Under the pieces are notes generated by a model. That model saw only the letters and a list, made by a program, of their open reading frames with translations. It was not told where the DNA came from and did no database searches. Shown one piece after another: positions 62,398 through 64,000 of a DNA stretch of 64,000 nt. The stretch covers positions 45,262 to 109,261 of the forward strand of contig JAFGIY010000233.1 of the NCBI GenBank assembly GCA_016929335.1, written 5' to 3'. Origin of the DNA: Acidobacteriota bacterium. GTDB lineage: Bacteria; Acidobacteriota; UBA6911. Each line of letters begins with the position of its first letter. Positions within the stretch are counted from its first letter, which is position 1. The translations under genes and the position numbers were made by a program.

Positions 62398-63066
62398 TTA
62401 GAGCCCTCTGATAATAGCCACTCCCGCGGAAGTCCCTATACGCGTTGCCCCGGCCCAAATCATCGCCAGCGCAGTTTTTGCATCGCGTATGCCTCCGGAG
62501 GCCTTGACGCCGAATTCCTGCCCGACGGTTTTGCGCATCAGTTCGACATCCGCGATGGTCGCGCCGCGCGATGCAAAGCCGGTGGAAGTCTTGACGAATT
62601 GAGCACCGCTTTCCACTGCCAGCCGGCAGCCGCGGATCGTTTCTTCATCGGTTAAAAGACAGGTTTCAAGGATGACCTTAACGATCCGCCCCTCGGCGGC
62701 TTTGACGATATCGCGAAGTTCGCGGAGGACATATTGGTCCTCGCCATGCTTCAGCCGCCCGACATTAATCACAGCATCGATCTCCTGGGCGCCGTCTTTT
62801 ATGGCGGTTCCGGCTTCAAACCTCTTCGCCTTAGTGGACATGGCTCCCAGCGGGAATCCCACGACCGTTGCCACCTTGATGCCGGAGCCTTCCAGCAGAC
62901 GGCAGGCGTGCTGCACCCAGGAGCCGTTAACGCAAACGCAGCAGAAGGAGAATTCGCGCGCTTCGGCGCAAAGCCTCTCGATGTCCGGAGCAGTGGCATC
63001 CGTGCGCAGCAGGGTATGGTCGATGACGGCGGCCAACTGATTTGGAGAAAGCGGAAGCGAATCCAT
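62398..63066 (-). CDS. deoC: Deoxyribose-phosphate aldolase
   Basis: DeoC splits 2-deoxyribose 5-phosphate into acetaldehyde and glyceraldehyde 3-phosphate in nucleoside salvage. The Schiff-base Lys is in AQFVKTSTGFASRGATIADV and the proton-relay Lys in FGVKASGGIRDAKTALAMIW; the start AVIDHTLLRTDATAPDIERL and VGFPLGAMSTKAKRFEAGTA are diagnostic. ATG 63066 starts MDSLPLSPNQ; the longer frame is not needed. 222 residues is standard. Confidence 0.97.
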   Translation of the reverse strand: MDSLPLSPNQLAAVIDHTLLRTDATAPDIERLCAEAREFSFCCVCVNGSWVQHACRLLEGSGIKVATVVGFPLGAMSTKAKRFEAGTAIKDGAQEIDAVINVGRLKHGEDQYVLRELRDIVKAAEGRIVKVILETCLLTDEETIRGCRLAVESGAQFVKTSTGFASRGATIADVELMRKTVGQEFGVKASGGIRDAKTALAMIWAGATRIGTSAGVAIIRGL

Positions 63067-63193
63067 AATGATTGATATTAAGGCGGACGATAGGGGGATG
63101 GGAAAGAAAAACCGCGGCTTTAGCTTCAGAGCCATTGAGCCATCGAGAGGCCGCTTGACTGAAGAAATGGAGCCGTGTACAGTTATCCGCCGT

Positions 63194-63269
63194 GGGGCTG
63201 TAGCTCAGCTGGGAGAGTGCCTGACTGGCAGTCAGGAGGTCGCGAGTTCGATCCTCGCCAGCTCCACCA
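63194..63269 (+). tRNA. tRNA-Ala (anticodon GGC)
   Basis: A full cloverleaf is readable: acceptor GGGGCTG/CAGCTCC (one G-T pair), D arm with AGCTCAGCTGGGAGAG, anticodon stem CCTGA/TCAGG around CTGGCAG, T arm with GTTCGATCC, and encoded 3' CCA. Anticodon GGC reads GCC/GCT alanine codons. Confidence 0.98.
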
Positions 63270-63579
63270 ATATAATCAATAACTTACAGCCATTATCTGC
63301 GAGCTAAAAGGTAATAAAAAGGCAGCAAGCAAAGCCGTAATTAGCCATATCCTATAGAGCTTTATGCCGCCATTTGCGCCGCTACTCTTGTCTGGATTTT
63401 TTCTCGCGCCAACTCACATCAACTGGATGTTGGAGTTTGGATCCACTGCTTCATAGTGGTGTAGGTCGCAGACCACTCTGATAACTGAGCTCAATAACGC
63501 GTTCGGCGCTGCAAGGATAGGAAATGAGAAGACGATGATGACGTTTTTCAATGCCGCCTAAGCCAAATCCTGCATCACC
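63270..63579. other. Region downstream of tRNA-Ala with no recognisable gene
   Basis: About 310 bases have stops in all frames I checked and no clear homology. It holds short palindromic pieces (for example GTGGT-GTAGGTCGCAG-ACCAC near 63456-63475). The 3' side of a tRNA is a common integration site, but no integrase gene or duplicated tRNA end is visible here. Confidence 0.5.
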
Positions 63580-63663
63580 TTGCACCTGCACTTTGAAGGA
63601 GATGTCAGCGGGCTCAAATTTCGCATTTACATTCTAGTGCCATTCGACCGAAACTACCCGCCT

Positions 63664-64000
63664 ATGTATTTTCTTCAAATGTGTTTTCGCAACACCCGGC
63701 ATGCAGGTACGGGAGATCTGCGGATCGATCGGAGCGGCGGCAGGATCGCCAAGTGGACTCTCCTCGATGAAGGTCTGCGTGGACTTGAATTACTTCGATT
63801 GATATCGGCGGCTTGTGGAGGCACCGAAGTAATTCCCCGTCTCAATTTTGATTTGCGCAAACTGTGCCTCGATTCCAATCACTCGCTGCAGGTTGAACTC
63901 GCGCTAGGACTCTTTGTTGCCGATCACGAGGAAACGTATTTTTGGGGACACTCGCCGGTTGCCCGAGTTTTGTACGCCGCAGTCTTACCGCTTAGTGAAT
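63664..64000 (+). CDS. Unrecognised ORF, 3' end outside the window
   Basis: An open frame runs from a stop at 63559 to the last base. Starts are possible at ATG 63664 or TTG 63580; neither has a good ribosome site. From 63664 it encodes at least 112 residues (LDEGLRGLELLRLISAACGG, TEVIPRLNFDLRKLCLDSNH, VELALGLFVADHEETYFWGH). The composition looks like real protein, but I recognise no family, and a pseudogene or foreign fragment is possible. Confidence 0.4.
   Translation, partial: MYFLQMCFRNTRHAGTGDLRIDRSGGRIAKWTLLDEGLRGLELLRLISAACGGTEVIPRLNFDLRKLCLDSNHSLQVELALGLFVADHEETYFWGHSPVARVLYAAVLPLSE

Noticed and set aside
63068..63307. 79-codon frame covering tRNA-Ala
   Set aside because: The frame includes the whole tRNA gene, so it cannot be coding.

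Overview
The window reads as chromosomal DNA of a diderm (LPS-bearing) bacterium, most likely a member of Acidobacteriota or a close relative. The evidence is a complete-looking type II secretion (T2SS) operon, gmhA, an acidobacterial-type VWFA-related protein, an Hfq-related Sm protein of the kind found in that phylum, a GAF-like/coiled-coil protein with an acidobacterial C-terminal domain, a class II (B12) ribonucleotide reductase and many short two-to-four-gene operons. The phylum call is inference from gene families, not from a marker gene. Base composition and codon use look uniform. I see no IS element, prophage, CRISPR array or plasmid gene.

Layout. 1-12610 (minus): one long run, ECF sigma factor > zinc-finger anti-sigma > membrane-anchored unknown > gspE-F-G-H-I-J-K-L-M-C-D, with gspD cut by the window start. 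The regulators lie upstream of the secretion genes in the same direction and most junctions overlap, so the sigma/anti-sigma pair probably governs the secretion machine. 12734-17946 (minus): guaB, secA and a small lipoprotein. 18249-19799 (plus): gmhA and an unrecognised partner. 19968-23292 (minus): TPR lipoprotein, small membrane protein and lepA, divergent from uvrB-aroA (plus, 23445-26826). 26900-32235 (minus): GAF-like protein > lytic transglycosylase > aminotransferase > second ECF sigma factor. 32606-41698: a mixed stretch with a DUF1684 lipoprotein, ACT protein, 3'-5' exonuclease, nrdJ (with predicted NrdR boxes), malQ, ilvE and a DRG-like GTPase. 41716-48100: VWA protein, alpha/beta hydrolase, cold-shock protein, PIG-L deacetylase, amino-acid permease and a coiled-coil membrane protein. 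48160-59454: two B12-binding radical SAM proteins, a Gfo/Idh/MocA protein, an S9 peptidase, a sulfurtransferase/Hfq-like/DUF1846 operon and a Tat-exported DUF362 protein. 59471-64000: HExxH protein, serine hydrolase, AraC-type regulator, deoC, tRNA-Ala(GGC) and an unrecognised ORF cut by the window end.

The most unusual signal is not a gene. Many gene boundaries carry short-period (6-8 bp) word repeats, often as two inverted arms around a loop. Each locus uses its own word (GTCGGCA, ATTGACG, ACGATTT, GGGGTAAA, TTGGAC, ATTCGAG), and some words recur at several loci. One copy lies in frame inside the start of gspK; another pair is nested, one element inside the loop of the other; a third is a perfect 24-bp inverted repeat between lepA and uvrB. 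Other regulatory observations are predicted tandem NrdR boxes 32 bp apart upstream of nrdJ and a terminator-like hairpin in the leader of the cold-shock gene.
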